Source: Mergibacter septicus (GTDB taxonomy: Bacteria > Pseudomonadota > Gammaproteobacteria > Enterobacterales > Pasteurellaceae). From it: 64,000 bases of DNA. Under the pieces are notes generated by a model, which was given only the letters and a program-made list of their open reading frames with translations, was not told the origin of the DNA and made no database searches. The stretch is from NCBI RefSeq assembly GCF_003265225.1, contig NZ_CP022013.1, positions 1,025,001 through 1,089,000 of the forward strand. Reading direction: 5' to 3'. Positions 13,101 to 22,850 of the stretch are shown here, one piece after another. The first letter of the stretch is position 1. Each line of letters starts with the position of its first letter. A program made the position numbers and the translations under genes.

Positions 13101-14010
13101 CCATTGCGGTCGAGTTATCCGCTAGTGCAAAAGACAAAGAACCTATGGATGTTGAGGTTATCCCTGCGGCAATAGTTCTTGAACCAATTGCAATTGCACC
13201 TCGTTTCCCTGCAAAGGTAGGAGAAAATTTGCGTTGGTCTCCCCATTTACTATTTTTTCCGTAAAAGGTTTCAAAATCCTTTTCGTTTGCTTTATCAGTT
13301 GAATTATCATAACTATTAAAGTATTTATAATCTCCTTCATATAAAGAGCGATAAATATCTTTAATCGTATTTTCAGGTAACTTAATTGAATATTCGGCAT
13401 AACTTGCATCACTTTCATTTAAACCATCAATTAAGTCATCATTCCCAATCGCAACCGATGAAAGCCCCGTCGCATATGTATTTGCACCAATTGCTACTGA
13501 TTGTGATGTTGCCATTGATTTCTGTCCAACGGTCACACCTTGGTTACCAAGGGTTTTAGCATCAGAACCAATTGCAATTGCTCCTGTTGTTGAACCTGTA
13601 ATATGAGGTGCATTTTGTACTGTTGCATTAAAACCAATCGCAATCGAATATTCCATTCCCGCTTTTGCATTTACACCTACTGCAACGCCCATATCTCTAA
13701 CATCAGCACTATTGGTATTTCCCTCACCAGTTTTAGGATTAAGGGCGATTTTATTTCCACCATTATTTTGATCATATTGACTATGAACCGCACCACTATC
13801 TACTGATAACCATTGTGCTTTCACACTCTTAGCTGGCACCATACCTAAAAACACAATTGATGATACTAAGGATCTTTTCATCATCAACTTCGTTCTTCTA
13901 AGCCGTCTTTTTAACTTTTTATTTTTCTTGCCTGATGACTTAGTTAATTCAGATACAGCAATCCAGCAACCTTTAGTTCGACTAAACACCGTACGATAGA
14001 TATGATTCAT
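7189..14010 (-). CDS. Giant trimeric autotransporter adhesin (YadA/Hia/Hsf type)
   Basis: A 2273-residue surface adhesin of the type Vc secretion class. It begins with an extended signal peptide region (MNHIYRTVFSRTKGCWIAVS), a basic stretch and a hydrophobic core, with likely cleavage after A65 (SVKA). Residues about 70-740 are dominated by SxAIG-type beta-roll head repeats. At least eight neck-like motifs of the form TDAVNxxQL follow (for example DTDVATVGQL, STDAINGDQL, STDAVTGKQL, SKQAITGDQL), separated by stalk modules with FxxNNITT and GNGTTL elements. A second short head precedes a coiled coil and the roughly 70-residue membrane anchor ending in GVGVGYQW. The frame is intact, so the protein is probably expressed. 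Binding target is unknown. Ribosome binding site AAGGAAGC precedes the ATG. Confidence 0.95.
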   Translation of the reverse strand: MNHIYRTVFSRTKGCWIAVSELTKSSGKKNKKLKRRLRRTKLMMKRSLVSSIVFLGMVPAKSVKAQWLSVDSGAVHSQYDQNNGGNKIALNPKTGEGNTNSADVRDMGVAVGVNAKAGMEYSIAIGFNATVQNAPHITGSTTGAIAIGSDAKTLGNQGVTVGQKSMATSQSVAIGANTYATGLSSVAIGNDDLIDGLNESDASYAEYSIKLPENTIKDIYRSLYEGDYKYFNSYDNSTDKANEKDFETFYGKNSKWGDQRKFSPTFAGKRGAIAIGSRTIAAGITSTSIGSLSFALADNSTAMGIQAFVASDAKGGTAIGERSRVFAGNSVAIGNRTEASNQGTVAYGYNAKAVGKSSIAIGANVAAAAKFDTSRSAKLVEYYNQLNTSLNGTNDDVAINTFDNSLKTVLDNGLPLTTDGDTYLTIGNDEIKKLATSNGGTTAKPAENAVVIGNKSFAVKKNSLAVGYATLADADNSFALGSYTYVSSGGINSIGLGVGSYVTGKNAFAGGTSATVKADNSIALGAKSLVGEGSGSSNAIGVNAKVLSSKSTALGTDVKIAIGSDNSIVLGNESKLGGGSGHSVIIGDNASIAKDSILDGNNKGGSPYAIAIGQSATIGANSGNSMAIGASASIAEGTTRSIALGNEANASLDNSVALGYRSTTKYFYDPNQPGENTYGPRLSGTDANTLQGYVPPGSSYKLPIDNSAGVISVGGGDKGNGEVGLRRIINVSPGALDTDVATVGQLRALYYARTEPNMVYYAELYGKKVKLAINEENKFVPIDTTTGEPIKGAVPIPDSVEIKIGVKNPDATTEDVLISLKGENGGVKTGNKPLTLLGSAMVMGNVARGTIAKQSTDAINGDQLADLSEKLGITLFYGHKGFTQPDFVALKQANGTTQDKAITFKKAIDNLISTVNQGVIFSDSQTAENDKHQATQYLGSKLTLKPADNNLAIGGQGGQNLAVEYTKDAKGNGSFTFALKNEPIFNKISGGSDKPELDFTGNNLSINHKKLTGLANAEISTASTDAVTGKQLFALADDPEKATNQGITVNKDNWKKFLDVGSSVLKFKGDNEGNQQFTLGNDSVLSITGENGISTESGANSLKIKLESTLKTKLDNLADNANETYANKNLANIDQNGKTVVKNLAKEAVNVTSNDSSVKITTTNGDVKTFDLSLSKEKVQELAETAKLQQGITENKDKITTNESNINKNTTEIAKGLSFSTDDNQTVKKALGETLAITGGDNITTSMDNNKIKIRLNSALTGIQSVMGNGTTLTLNSDGLSLNDKTISGVKGAVISATSDKAVNGSQLYTTLKNLLGDNVTLIEGEKLTTKADVAGVKDATSIGDAIAKLNQKITDVNDNLGATKLAYKVTNGSTSTKGIAVALSEGLDFVGDQNITTGVNNGGKVTFSLKTALTGITSIAGNGTILSFSDTGISLGNKKITGIIDGEISNTSTEAINGKQLHTLTKAVLGTDSLPDLSNLPTYAEVKGSGATHAPTSLKAAVDNLITAVNKGYKFSDGVTTGVEKALGSTLTIAKASSDIQFSEQWFSGDNLYVGYSDNDTKFTIGLTKTPTFETLKVTKNGSRVELDSTGIIGKNGDEITAGLKFETGKILLQGNGSVGITLDNLNAGKIAQGSKEAINGDQVRQIVDSLGTVLGNGISIDENGQFIASSKIAGTNANTITGAIEELNKNISGASLTYQANGNGVKESISLKEGVLDFHGDNNITTSVAKNGVVNIQLNKDLNLDSLTLGANDNDLLKLNKDGLTVKGKDGIGTAISENGVTITGKEGSSELTDHQLVFKDQTGNNLAGIKAEGKDKLTLVGGNDGVILDNLKGGEIKSGSKQAITGDQLAGLIGKETNSDGTVENLGGTTANTIDGAISEVNTKVDDLAGKVEGGLSFASDNGTTKRQLGDTFEIKGGADSNQLTENNIGVVTNGNGVKVKLAENLTGLNSIEMKNGIRIDQNGISGIKSILEPTLGEDEPAENTDIFAKLAELVDENRDNIAEVSTDPTLTTAVNLSDFSKVATSLNEEGTKYFKYNAKEGNAEAAQAKGAGALATGGNAQANAIEAIAIGSNTLIDESAERAVALGANAEVTHKDSVAIGSNAQARLDERDLQQISTIASEAAVNVIGEVSFGADNNVRRVTQVADGVKPTDAVNFGQLNKVAAAVKANAEGIKANTNAINELNKQSNKNRNEYRAGIAGAVATGSLPQAYIPGKSMIAIAGGSYKGQSAVAVGVSKISDNGKIVLKLTGSSNSQGDFTGGVGVGYQW

Positions 14011-14267
14011 AATAGCTTCCTTAAAACAACAACTAATACACCATTGAATTCAATAACGTACCTTTCACAATCAAACCTCATTAATTAAACCCAACCATAA
14101 AATGTAAATTAACACAATTAAACACCTAACATTAATTTATATTTAAAGAGATTTATTAATTAAATAATCAACTTAATGGTTAATTAATATGGTAAAAAAT
14201 AGACAAAAAGCCTATTTATTCGACTTTTTGAGATAATTATAGACGATTGATGAGATTTGGAAAGTAA

Positions 14268-14334
14268 TTAATGTCATTCTATATACAAAAAATTACTTTT
14301 AATTTAAAAGTAAATTTACATTAAATGACATTAA
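14268..14334. repeat. Nested, nearly concentric inverted repeats upstream of the adhesin gene
   Basis: An 11-bp perfect outer repeat (TTAATGTCATT at 14268-14278, AATGACATTAA at 14324-14334) encloses a 10-bp perfect inner repeat (TTACTTTTAA at 14293-14302, TTAAAAGTAA at 14304-14313). It lies in the 464-base gene-free stretch between marC and the adhesin. On the minus strand the inner hairpin is followed by TTTTTT, so it may terminate marC transcripts. It could equally be a regulator-binding site. I see nothing else definite in this stretch. Confidence 0.6.
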
Positions 14335-14474
14335 CTTGTTGTATTGATTAGATTTTCTTAGGCTATTAGAAAAATATGATTCAGATCATTGAATGATGAT
14401 ATTTTATACAAAAATATCTTGATAAAATCTAATTTTTTGTTTTTAAAGCTTAATTCTATCTATGACCTAGGCTA

Positions 14475-15134
14475 TTAACCGAGTAATCCGGGAAATAATT
14501 TGATAATTCCAGCTGCACTAATTTCTATTCCTAATGCCATCAAAATCAATCCCATTATCCTTGTTACTACATTACTACCTGTTTTGCCAAGGTATTTCAT
14601 CACGATTGGACCAGAACGAAAAAGCCAATAACAGATAAAAGCAAAGAGAATGATCATTAAGGTAAAACCTAACCAATCCGCCCAACTGGTATAACGTGAT
14701 CCCCATACAATGGTGGAACTAATTGAACCGGGGCCTGCCATAATTGGCATAGCTAAAGGTACTACGGCGATGCTATCTGCTTCTGAAAAGTCTGTTGCTT
14801 TTTCTTCTTTATTTTGTTTTTCTTCTCCTAGTTTTCCGCTAATCATTGACATCGCAATCGACATAATTAATAAACCACCTGCTATGCGGAAAGAATTGAG
14901 TGAAATACTAAAAAAATTCAGGATACTTTGCCCAAAATAGAGTGCAACCAATAAAATGATAGCAACGGAAAAAGTCGTGATACGATTTGTTTTATTCCGT
15001 TCTTCTTCATATAAATGAGCCGTCATTCCCATAAATACTGGCAAAATCCCAAAAGGATTGATGATTGCGACTAAACCAATAAAAAATTGAAGGTAAATCG
15101 AAAAATGATCAATAAAAATGTGGATAAAATCCAT
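14475..15134 (-). CDS. MarC family inner membrane protein
   Basis: A 219-residue polytopic membrane protein of the MarC (UPF0056) family with about six hydrophobic segments. Family-typical stretches include IINPFGILPVF near the N-terminus and VPLAMPIMAGPGSISSTIV in the middle. A charged loop (KLGEEKQNKEEKATDFSEADS) separates the halves. It resembles E. coli YhgN/MarC in length and layout. Function is not firmly established, and the older proposed link to multiple antibiotic resistance is unproven. It follows serS on the same strand but a terminator intervenes. Confidence 0.85.
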   Translation of the reverse strand: MDFIHIFIDHFSIYLQFFIGLVAIINPFGILPVFMGMTAHLYEEERNKTNRITTFSVAIILLVALYFGQSILNFFSISLNSFRIAGGLLIMSIAMSMISGKLGEEKQNKEEKATDFSEADSIAVVPLAMPIMAGPGSISSTIVWGSRYTSWADWLGFTLMIILFAFICYWLFRSGPIVMKYLGKTGSNVVTRIMGLILMALGIEISAAGIIKLFPGLLG

Positions 15135-15151
15135 TGTAATTCCTTAATAAA

Positions 15152-15178
15152 AACCGCCATATCAAAGATATGACGGTT
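15152..15178 (-). terminator. Terminator after serS
   Basis: An inverted repeat (AACCGcCATATC/GATATGaCGGTT, one mismatch) with a 3-base loop is followed on the minus strand by TTTTTATT. It lies between serS and marC, and the marC ribosome binding site starts directly after it. Confidence 0.75.
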
Positions 15179-15191
15179 AAATTTTTAAATC

Positions 15192-16493
<1,302 letters not shown>

Positions 16494-16681
16494 TTAAGTA
16501 TATTTTACTGCTAATTTAATTTTCTATCTGAGCATTGCTAAAACAGAGATTTTCTCAAAAAAATGTTGCTATTTTAGCGATTATTTTCTCTTAGGACTAG
16601 TATTCTATTTGATCTAACCCTTGAAAATTAAAAATTTAATCAAATCTATAACCATCTTCATTGAGACTGAGTAAAAATAAA

Positions 16682-16713
16682 AAAATCTCCTATCCAAGCT
16701 GATAAGAGATTTT
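16682..16713 (-). terminator. Rho-independent terminator of the ilv operon
   Basis: AAAATCTC and TATC arms pair with GATA and GAGATTTT around a 6-base loop. A T-rich run follows on the minus strand, immediately after the ilvA stop codon. Confidence 0.75.
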
Positions 16714-16725
16714 AGTGATTTGAGA

Positions 16726-18270
16726 TTATTTCAGAAAAAAGCGATAAGCTTTGCTCTCGGTAACATCTTGATAAGCATAAGCTAACTCACTGAGATGTTG
16801 TTCAAACTGATTAAAATCATCTTGTTCAAACTGAAAGCCTGCAAGAATATTGCCATAATCTGCCCCGTGATTACGATAATGAAATAGAGAGATATTCCAA
16901 TGCGTTCCCAATTTTTCAAGGAATTTTAATAACGCCCCTTTTTGTTCTGGAAATTCAAAACTATACAATCTTTCTTGTTTCTCACAATTTGTTCTACCAC
17001 CAATCATATAACGAATATGCGTTTTTGCCACTTCATCATTACTCATATCTTCAACCGCAAAACCAGAATAGCTTAATTCAGCGATAATTTCGCTCTTTTC
17101 ACTTTCATTTTGTGTTCTTACCCCAACAAAAATACAAGCTTGTTGCGTATCAGAATAACGATAATTAAATTCGGTTACCGCACGATCCCCCAGTAAATGA
17201 CAAAAAGTTAAAAAGCTACCTTTCTGCTCGGGGATAGTAACAGCTAATAAAGCCTCTCGTTTTTCACCAATTTCACACCGTTCAGAAACATATCTAAGAG
17301 TATGAAAATTTAGGTTAGCTCCTGATAACACTGTTGCTAAATTTTCATTTTGTAAAGCGTGTTCTTTGGCATATTTTTTTAATCCAGCTAAGGCTAATGC
17401 CCCCGAAGGTTCTGCAATCGCTCGTACATTCTCAAACACATCTTTCATTGCTGCACAAACTTCATCACTATCAACTAAAACTAGATCATCAAGATATTGT
17501 TGGCAAAGACGGAAGGTTTCATTTCCAATACGCTTCACGGCTACACCATCAGCAAAAAGTCCTACTCGTTCTAAATCAACTGGTTTTCCTGCTTGAAATG
17601 CAGCATATAAACAGGCTGAATCTTTTGATTCCACTCCAATGACTTTAATTTCTGGCATCAGCTGTTTAATCAGAACTGCCACCCCTGCTGCCATACCACC
17701 ACCGCCAACAGGCACAAAAATCCGATCCAACTCGGAATATTGTTGTAACATTTCCAATGCTAAGGTTCCCTGCCCAGCAATCACCATTGGATGATCAAAA
17801 GGAGGGATAAAACTCATCTTTTCACTTTCTGACAACGCTATCGCTTTCGCTTTTGCTTCATCAAAATTTGCACCAAATAACAACACTTCTCCGCCAAAAG
17901 CTTGCACCGCTTCAACTTTGATCTTTGGGGTATTTTGAGGCATAACAATCAAGGCTTTTAAGCCCAATAATTTTGCGGATAAAGCGACCCCTTGAGCATG
18001 ATTACCAGCGGAGGCGGCAATAATACCCGCTTTACGTTGTGTTTCAGTTAAAGATGACATCATCGCATAAGCACCACGTAATTTAAAACTATGAACAGGT
18101 TGACGATCTTCTCGTTTAATCAAAACCTGATTTCCTAACCTCGCACTTAATTTTTCCATTGGTTGTAACGGGGTGATTTGAGCGGCTTGGTAAACTTTAG
18201 AACCTAACGCAATAATTGCTTTTAAATATTCTGCTCCTGTTGGTTCTTGTTTCGTCAGTAACTCTTTCAT
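16726..18270 (-). CDS. ilvA: Threonine dehydratase (biosynthetic)
   Basis: PLP enzyme converting threonine to 2-oxobutanoate, the entry step of isoleucine synthesis, feedback-inhibited by isoleucine. The PLP lysine is K63 in SFKLRGAYAM, and the glycine-rich PLP-phosphate loop is PVGGGGMAAGV. The C-terminal third carries two ACT-like regulatory domains (about 330-514), which marks the biosynthetic rather than the catabolic enzyme. The 514 residues equal the E. coli length. It is the last gene of ilvGMDA, 8 bases after ilvD. Confidence 0.96.
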   Translation of the reverse strand: MKELLTKQEPTGAEYLKAIIALGSKVYQAAQITPLQPMEKLSARLGNQVLIKREDRQPVHSFKLRGAYAMMSSLTETQRKAGIIAASAGNHAQGVALSAKLLGLKALIVMPQNTPKIKVEAVQAFGGEVLLFGANFDEAKAKAIALSESEKMSFIPPFDHPMVIAGQGTLALEMLQQYSELDRIFVPVGGGGMAAGVAVLIKQLMPEIKVIGVESKDSACLYAAFQAGKPVDLERVGLFADGVAVKRIGNETFRLCQQYLDDLVLVDSDEVCAAMKDVFENVRAIAEPSGALALAGLKKYAKEHALQNENLATVLSGANLNFHTLRYVSERCEIGEKREALLAVTIPEQKGSFLTFCHLLGDRAVTEFNYRYSDTQQACIFVGVRTQNESEKSEIIAELSYSGFAVEDMSNDEVAKTHIRYMIGGRTNCEKQERLYSFEFPEQKGALLKFLEKLGTHWNISLFHYRNHGADYGNILAGFQFEQDDFNQFEQHLSELAYAYQDVTESKAYRFFLK

Positions 18271-18278
18271 CAGTAATA

Positions 18279-20120
18279 TTATCCTTCTAACTTAGTCCGA
18301 TCTCTTACTGCCCCTTTATCCGCACTGGTTGCCAATGACGCATAAGCACGTAATGCTAAGGAAACTTGACGCTGACGATTAACTGGCTTCCACCCTTTTG
18401 CATTCATTACTTCTCGCCGTTTTGCCAACTCCTCAGCAGAGACTAATAGTTCGATTCTCCGTTGCGGAATATCAATTTCAATAATATCGCCATTTTCAAC
18501 TAATCCGATTGTGCCACCATTTGCCGCCTCGGGAGAAACATGTCCAATGGATAATCCCGATGTTCCACCTGAAAAACGCCCATCTGTTAATAATGCACAC
18601 GCTTTTCCTAATCCCATCGATTTTAAATAACTGGTTGGATATAACATCTCCTGCATTCCCGGTCCGCCTTTTGGTCCTTCATAGCGGATTACCACCACAT
18701 CACCAGCAATGACTTTTCCACCTAAAATCGCCTCAACAGCCTCCTCCTGACTTTCGTAAACTTTGGCTGTTCCTTTAAAAGTGAGAATACTTTCATCAAC
18801 ACCAGCCGTTTTCACAATACAACCATGCTCCGCCAAATTACCACTTAACATTGCTAAACCACCATCTTTGCTATAAGCATATTCAACACTGCGAATACAG
18901 CCATTTTGGCGATCATCATCTAAAGTTTGCCAGCGACAATCTTGTGAAAATGCTTGGGTGGTACGAATCCCTGCTGGCCCAGCCCGATAAAATTTTTTCA
19001 CATCTTCCGTGGCTTTAGCACGAATATCATAACGCTCTAGCTGTTCTGCTAAACTGATACCCAATACCGTTCGGGTATCAGTATGCAGTAATCCACCTCG
19101 ATCTAACTCACCTAAAATAGCCATAACGCCACCAGCTCGATGAACATCTTCCATATGATATTTGTTAGTATTTGGTGCAACTTTACTTAGACAAGGAACA
19201 ATTCGAGACAAGCGATCAATATCCAACATACTAAAATCGACTTCTGCTTCTTGAGCGGCAGCCAGTAAGTGTAAGACTGTATTCGTTGAACCGCCCATTG
19301 CAATATCAAGACTCATCGCATTTTCAAAAGCTGCTTTAGTGGCTATTGAACGTGGTAAAACGCTGTGATCATCTTGTTGATAATAGCGTTGGCATAAATA
19401 GACAATTTCTTTTCCTGCTTGAATAAACAGTTGTTTTCGATCTGCGTGAGTTGCAAGGCAGGATCCATTCCCCGGTAAACTTAGCCCTAGTGCTTCGGTC
19501 AAACAATTCATTGAATTCGCCGTAAACATACCAGAACAAGAACCACAGGTAGGGCAAGCAGAACGTTCAATCTGTTGGCTATCTTGATCCGAAACATTTG
19601 GATTTGCTCCTTGGATCATCGCATCAACGAGATCTAATTTAATCAGTTGATCAGATAGTTTTGTCTTCCCCGCTTCCATTGGACCACCTGAAACAAAAAT
19701 TGCAGGAATATTTAAACGCAATGCTGCCATTAACATTCCCGGAGTGATTTTATCGCAGTTAGAAATACATACCATTGCATCTGCACAATGAGCATTGACC
19801 ATATATTCAACCGAATCAGCAATTAATTCACGGGAAGGTAAAGAATACAGCATACCGCCATGTCCCATTGCAATTCCATCATCAACGGCAATGGTATTAA
19901 ATTCTTTTGCAATTCCTCCTGCCGCCTCTATCTGTTCAGCGACTAATTTTCCAAGATCACGCAAATGAACGTGCCCGGGAACAAATTGAGTAAATGAATT
20001 GACTACGGCAATAATAGGTTTCCCAAAATCACTCTCTTTCACCCCAGTCGCTCGCCATAATGCTCTTGCCCCCGCCATATTACGACCCTGTGTACTGGTC
20101 GCCGAACGTAGTTTCGCCAT
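18279..20120 (-). CDS. ilvD: Dihydroxy-acid dehydratase
   Basis: Iron-sulfur enzyme that dehydrates 2,3-dihydroxy-isovalerate and 2,3-dihydroxy-3-methylvalerate to the 2-oxo acids of valine and isoleucine. Cluster cysteines are visible in [10 protein letters not shown] and in [17 protein letters not shown]. The 613 residues are full length. It starts 11 bases after ilvM with the ribosome binding site GGGGA. The branched-chain aminotransferase ilvE, which lies between ilvM and ilvD in E. coli, is absent here. Confidence 0.97.
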   Translation of the reverse strand: MAKLRSATSTQGRNMAGARALWRATGVKESDFGKPIIAVVNSFTQFVPGHVHLRDLGKLVAEQIEAAGGIAKEFNTIAVDDGIAMGHGGMLYSLPSRELIADSVEYMVNAHCADAMVCISNCDKITPGMLMAALRLNIPAIFVSGGPMEAGKTKLSDQLIKLDLVDAMIQGANPNVSDQDSQQIERSACPTCGSCSGMFTANSMNCLTEALGLSLPGNGSCLATHADRKQLFIQAGKEIVYLCQRYYQQDDHSVLPRSIATKAAFENAMSLDIAMGGSTNTVLHLLAAAQEAEVDFSMLDIDRLSRIVPCLSKVAPNTNKYHMEDVHRAGGVMAILGELDRGGLLHTDTRTVLGISLAEQLERYDIRAKATEDVKKFYRAGPAGIRTTQAFSQDCRWQTLDDDRQNGCIRSVEYAYSKDGGLAMLSGNLAEHGCIVKTAGVDESILTFKGTAKVYESQEEAVEAILGGKVIAGDVVVIRYEGPKGGPGMQEMLYPTSYLKSMGLGKACALLTDGRFSGGTSGLSIGHVSPEAANGGTIGLVENGDIIEIDIPQRRIELLVSAEELAKRREVMNAKGWKPVNRQRQVSLALRAYASLATSADKGAVRDRTKLEG

Positions 20121-20131
20121 AAAATTTCCCC

Positions 20132-20356
20132 CTATTCCACGATAACATTAGTAACGTTATATAATTTAATTAATTGAGCTGTCAGTAAGGAGATAGCCCG
20201 TTCACTACTCACACTCATTGTTAATTCAATCTGCTGATTATGTCGTTGCATTTGTAACTGTTCAACAACAAAACCACGGTGTCGAACCACACGTAAAATG
20301 CGTTCTAGTGTTTCTGGTCGCCATTGAGCTTGAACTTTGATTTGATAGTTTTGCAT
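20132..20356 (-). CDS. ilvM: Acetolactate synthase II small (regulatory) subunit
   Basis: A 74-residue ACT-domain protein of the IlvM type, the small subunit of acetohydroxyacid synthase II, needed for stability and activity of IlvG. It starts 2 bases after the ilvG stop codon, so the two are probably translationally coupled. E. coli IlvM is about 87 residues, so this is slightly short but spans the whole ACT domain. Confidence 0.88.
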   Translation of the reverse strand: MQNYQIKVQAQWRPETLERILRVVRHRGFVVEQLQMQRHNQQIELTMSVSSERAISLLTAQLIKLYNVTNVIVE

Positions 20357-20358
20357 TG

Positions 20359-22014
20359 CTATACTCCAATATCTTCCAACATTTCATCATTACTCGCACC
20401 GGGTGGGACTAATGGCCAAACATTTTCATCTTCATCAATAGCGACATGTAAAAGATAAGCTCCTTTCGCATTAAGCATTCGATCCAATGCACCATTAACA
20501 TCTTTACCTTTTGCAATACTTTCTGCTTCAATTCCAAACGCTTGGGCTAATAGGACAAAATCTGGATTATCTTCCAAAATCGTTTCACTATGACGACCAC
20601 GGAAAAATAAACTTTGCCACTGTCTTACCATACCTAAACGCTGGTTATCTAATAATAAAATTTTAATCGGCAAGCCAGCACGTTTAATGGATCCCAATTC
20701 TTGGATATTCATCATAAAAGAACCATCACCTGTAATTAAAATAACGGGATCTTGTGGTCGGGCTTTTTGTGCACCTACAGCCGCAGGTAAACCATAACCC
20801 ATAGTGCCAAACCCTGCAGAAGTAATATAATTTTCAGGTTCAAAATGTTGCATATGCTGAGCAGACCACATTTGGTGTTGTCCAACATCTGTTGTGACAA
20901 CTGCATTCTTTGGCTTTTTCTGCGACAAGGTATTAAGCAACCACCACGGATTAATATTCTCATCACCTGAATTTTCCGCATATTTCACCGCAAAATCTGC
21001 TTTTAAACGTAATATATCTTGTTGCCACGCTTCAATCTCTAACGGTAGAGTTAATGCTTTTACGGCTTGACTTAAATCACCTCTTAAAGCCAGATCTGCA
21101 CGCCGTAATTTATTTAATTCAGCTAAATCAATATCAATATGTATAACCTTAGCGTGCGGTGCAAAAGTCTCTAATTTTCCAGTAACCCTATCATCAAAAC
21201 GTGCACCTAAGACCACTAATAAATCACTTTCTTGTGCTGCATAATTAGCCGCTTTTGTACCGTGCATACCAATCATTCCCATATAATATGGGTTATTCGG
21301 TGGTACACAGCCTAATCCTTTGATCGTTGAAAAACTTGGAATCTGAGTAATAGCTAAAAACTCACGGACTACATCTACTGCTTTTGCCATTCCAACCCCA
21401 CCACCTATATAAGCGACAGGGCGTTTTGCTTGCTGTAATAATGTTTTTGCTAAATTAAGATCTGATTGAATAATAGAGGGAGGAGCTTGTAGAGGTTTAA
21501 CAATAGGTTCTGCTTTAATTTGAGCAAATTGAACATCTTTTGGAATATCAACTAAAACAGCCCCCGGACGCCCACTTTGTGCAATATAAAAAGCTTCAGC
21601 TAAGATCGTTGGCAATTCTGCAATATCTTGCACAATAAAACTATGTTTCGTACAAGCAAGAGATAACCCTAACATATCAACTTCTTGAAAAGCATCAGTG
21701 CCAATAAAAGGAGAAGCAACCTGCCCTGTTATGGCAACAATAGGAATAGAATCCATTGTCGCATCGCCTAGTCCTGTGATTAAATTTGTTGCCCCTGGAC
21801 CTGATGTTGCAATACAAACCCCCACTTTTCCTGTCGCTCTTGCATAACCAATTGCAGCAATCGCTGCACCTTGTTCATTCCTACAAAGTAAGTGATCGAG
21901 CCCTGAATCATAAATCGCATCATAAACTGGCATAATAGCACCACCTGGGTAACCAAATATTGTCGTTACATTATGGGCTTTTAAACACTCAGTGATAAAT
22001 CTTGCTCCATTCAT
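20359..22014 (-). CDS. ilvG: Acetolactate synthase II large (catalytic) subunit
   Basis: Thiamine-diphosphate enzyme condensing pyruvate with pyruvate or 2-oxobutanoate, the first common step of valine/leucine and isoleucine synthesis. The activating glutamate region is in [20 protein letters not shown] and the ThDP/Mg motif is [12 protein letters not shown]. The ATG at 22014 is chosen over an upstream TTG at 22026 because GAGGAA lies 5 bases before it, giving 551 residues. The gene is intact, unlike the frameshifted ilvG of E. coli K-12. It is preceded by the ilv attenuator. Confidence 0.96.
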   Translation of the reverse strand: MNGARFITECLKAHNVTTIFGYPGGAIMPVYDAIYDSGLDHLLCRNEQGAAIAAIGYARATGKVGVCIATSGPGATNLITGLGDATMDSIPIVAITGQVASPFIGTDAFQEVDMLGLSLACTKHSFIVQDIAELPTILAEAFYIAQSGRPGAVLVDIPKDVQFAQIKAEPIVKPLQAPPSIIQSDLNLAKTLLQQAKRPVAYIGGGVGMAKAVDVVREFLAITQIPSFSTIKGLGCVPPNNPYYMGMIGMHGTKAANYAAQESDLLVVLGARFDDRVTGKLETFAPHAKVIHIDIDLAELNKLRRADLALRGDLSQAVKALTLPLEIEAWQQDILRLKADFAVKYAENSGDENINPWWLLNTLSQKKPKNAVVTTDVGQHQMWSAQHMQHFEPENYITSAGFGTMGYGLPAAVGAQKARPQDPVILITGDGSFMMNIQELGSIKRAGLPIKILLLDNQRLGMVRQWQSLFFRGRHSETILEDNPDFVLLAQAFGIEAESIAKGKDVNGALDRMLNAKGAYLLHVAIDEDENVWPLVPPGASNDEMLEDIGV

Positions 22015-22042
22015 ATAATTCCTCAACGTCTTTTTTTGATAT

Positions 22043-22155
22043 AAAAAACCCTCGCATTATGTAGTTTGCGAGGGCTTATCTGACCAAAAATCTTTTACTG
22101 CATGGTTTTATTTTGGTTATCAACAAGCCTCGCAGTGATAATAATCACTACGAGG
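22043..22155 (-). promoter_or_regulatory. ilvGMDA transcription attenuator
   Basis: Reading the minus strand, segment 1 and segment 2 (22155-22128) form a long hairpin: CCTCGTAGTGAT pairs with ATCACTGCGAGG with one G-T wobble. Segment 3 (CCCTCGCA, 22074-22067) pairs with segment 4 (TGCGAGGG, 22056-22049) to give a terminator followed by TTTTTT. Segment 2 (TGCGAGG) can instead pair with segment 3, making an antiterminator. Together with the Ile/Leu/Val-rich leader peptide that overlaps segments 1 and 2, this is the classic ribosome-stalling attenuator. Confidence 0.92.
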
Positions 22156-22187
22156 TTAATAATGCTGACTAAACAAAATAATGCCAT
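22095..22187 (-). CDS. ilvL: ilv operon leader peptide
   Basis: A 30-codon reading frame starting ATGGCATTATTTTGT and ending at TAA upstream of the attenuator. Thirteen of 30 residues are Ile, Leu or Val, including IINLVVIII in the middle. Translation through these codons would sense branched-chain aminoacyl-tRNA. No sequence similarity to E. coli IlvL is expected beyond composition. The role is inferred from position, composition and the overlapping alternative stems. A tentative TTGCAT/TATCAA promoter lies upstream around 22233-22267. Confidence 0.9.
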   Translation of the reverse strand: MALFCLVSIINLVVIIITARLVDNQNKTMQ

Positions 22188-22395
22188 ATCAATATCCAAT
22201 GCAGGTCAAGTATGTATGTTGTGTGCTTTAATTCTCTTTATTGATACCATATTTAATAGATTATGCAAGTGGTTTTTAACCATTTCTTAAATTTAAGAAA
22301 AATAAGTTAACAAATAGATTTGAATTAAAAGTTTGTTAAAATTATCACACTTTTTATTCGTTAAAATTTCATTCATTAGAAAGATAAGGATTTTT

Positions 22396-22767
22396 ATGCC
22401 ATTACTTTATATTAGTTTCGGAGCAGTATTTGGTGCTTGCTCTCGCTGGGGATTAGGCATTTTACTTAATCCTTTTTTTAATTCATTAGCGTTTGGGACA
22501 TTAATTGCAAATTATCTAGGTTGTTTTTTGATGGGCATAATTTTAATGCTGTTCTCTCAATATCCTGCGATCAATCCAGAATGGCGACATTTTTTAATTA
22601 CTGGTTTTTTAGGTAGTCTGACAACATTCTCTGCTTTTTCGGGGGAAGTAATTGAAAATTTACTTTATCAACGCTATCTGCCTGCAATTGGGATTGCTAG
22701 CCTACATTTATTCGGTTGCTTGCTCTGCACGATTTTAGGTGTATTGTTGTGGAAAGTCCTCTTTTAA
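22396..22767 (+). CDS. crcB: Fluoride ion channel CrcB/Fluc
   Basis: Small dual-topology membrane protein that exports fluoride. It has 123 residues and four hydrophobic segments. Signature sequences are GACSRWGLG near the N-terminus and ITGFLGSLTTFSAFSGE in the middle (Na+-site and Phe-box region). The ATG at 22396 has AAGATAAGGA upstream and gives the normal family length, so the longer frame from 22333 is rejected. No recognisable fluoride riboswitch lies upstream. Confidence 0.92.
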   Translation: MPLLYISFGAVFGACSRWGLGILLNPFFNSLAFGTLIANYLGCFLMGIILMLFSQYPAINPEWRHFLITGFLGSLTTFSAFSGEVIENLLYQRYLPAIGIASLHLFGCLLCTILGVLLWKVLF

Positions 22768-22773
22768 ATAAGG

Positions 22774-22819
22774 AAAAATTAACTGTTTTGGTAACAACAA
22801 ATTAAAACAGTTAATTTTT
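22774..22819. terminator. Bidirectional terminator between crcB and sspB
   Basis: A 16-bp perfect stem (22774-22789 with 22804-22819), with A5 on one side and T5 on the other, lies between the convergent crcB and sspB genes. Confidence 0.85.
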
Positions 22820-22850
22820 ATAATAAATTTATGGCACTAATCAACGAACG

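Noticed and set aside
7239-13806. Several plus-strand open frames opposite the adhesin gene (for example 7268-7819, 9092-9532, 12020-12511)
   Set aside because: They are shadows of the repetitive low-stop adhesin gene; none has a ribosome binding site or a recognisable product.
22102-22290. Plus-strand 62-codon open frame upstream of ilvG
   Set aside because: It lies opposite the ilv leader peptide and attenuator, which explain the sequence much better.
22333-22395. 21-codon N-terminal extension of crcB, and a possible fluoride riboswitch there
   Set aside because: The ATG at 22396 has a ribosome binding site and gives normal length; no fluoride riboswitch core is recognisable upstream.
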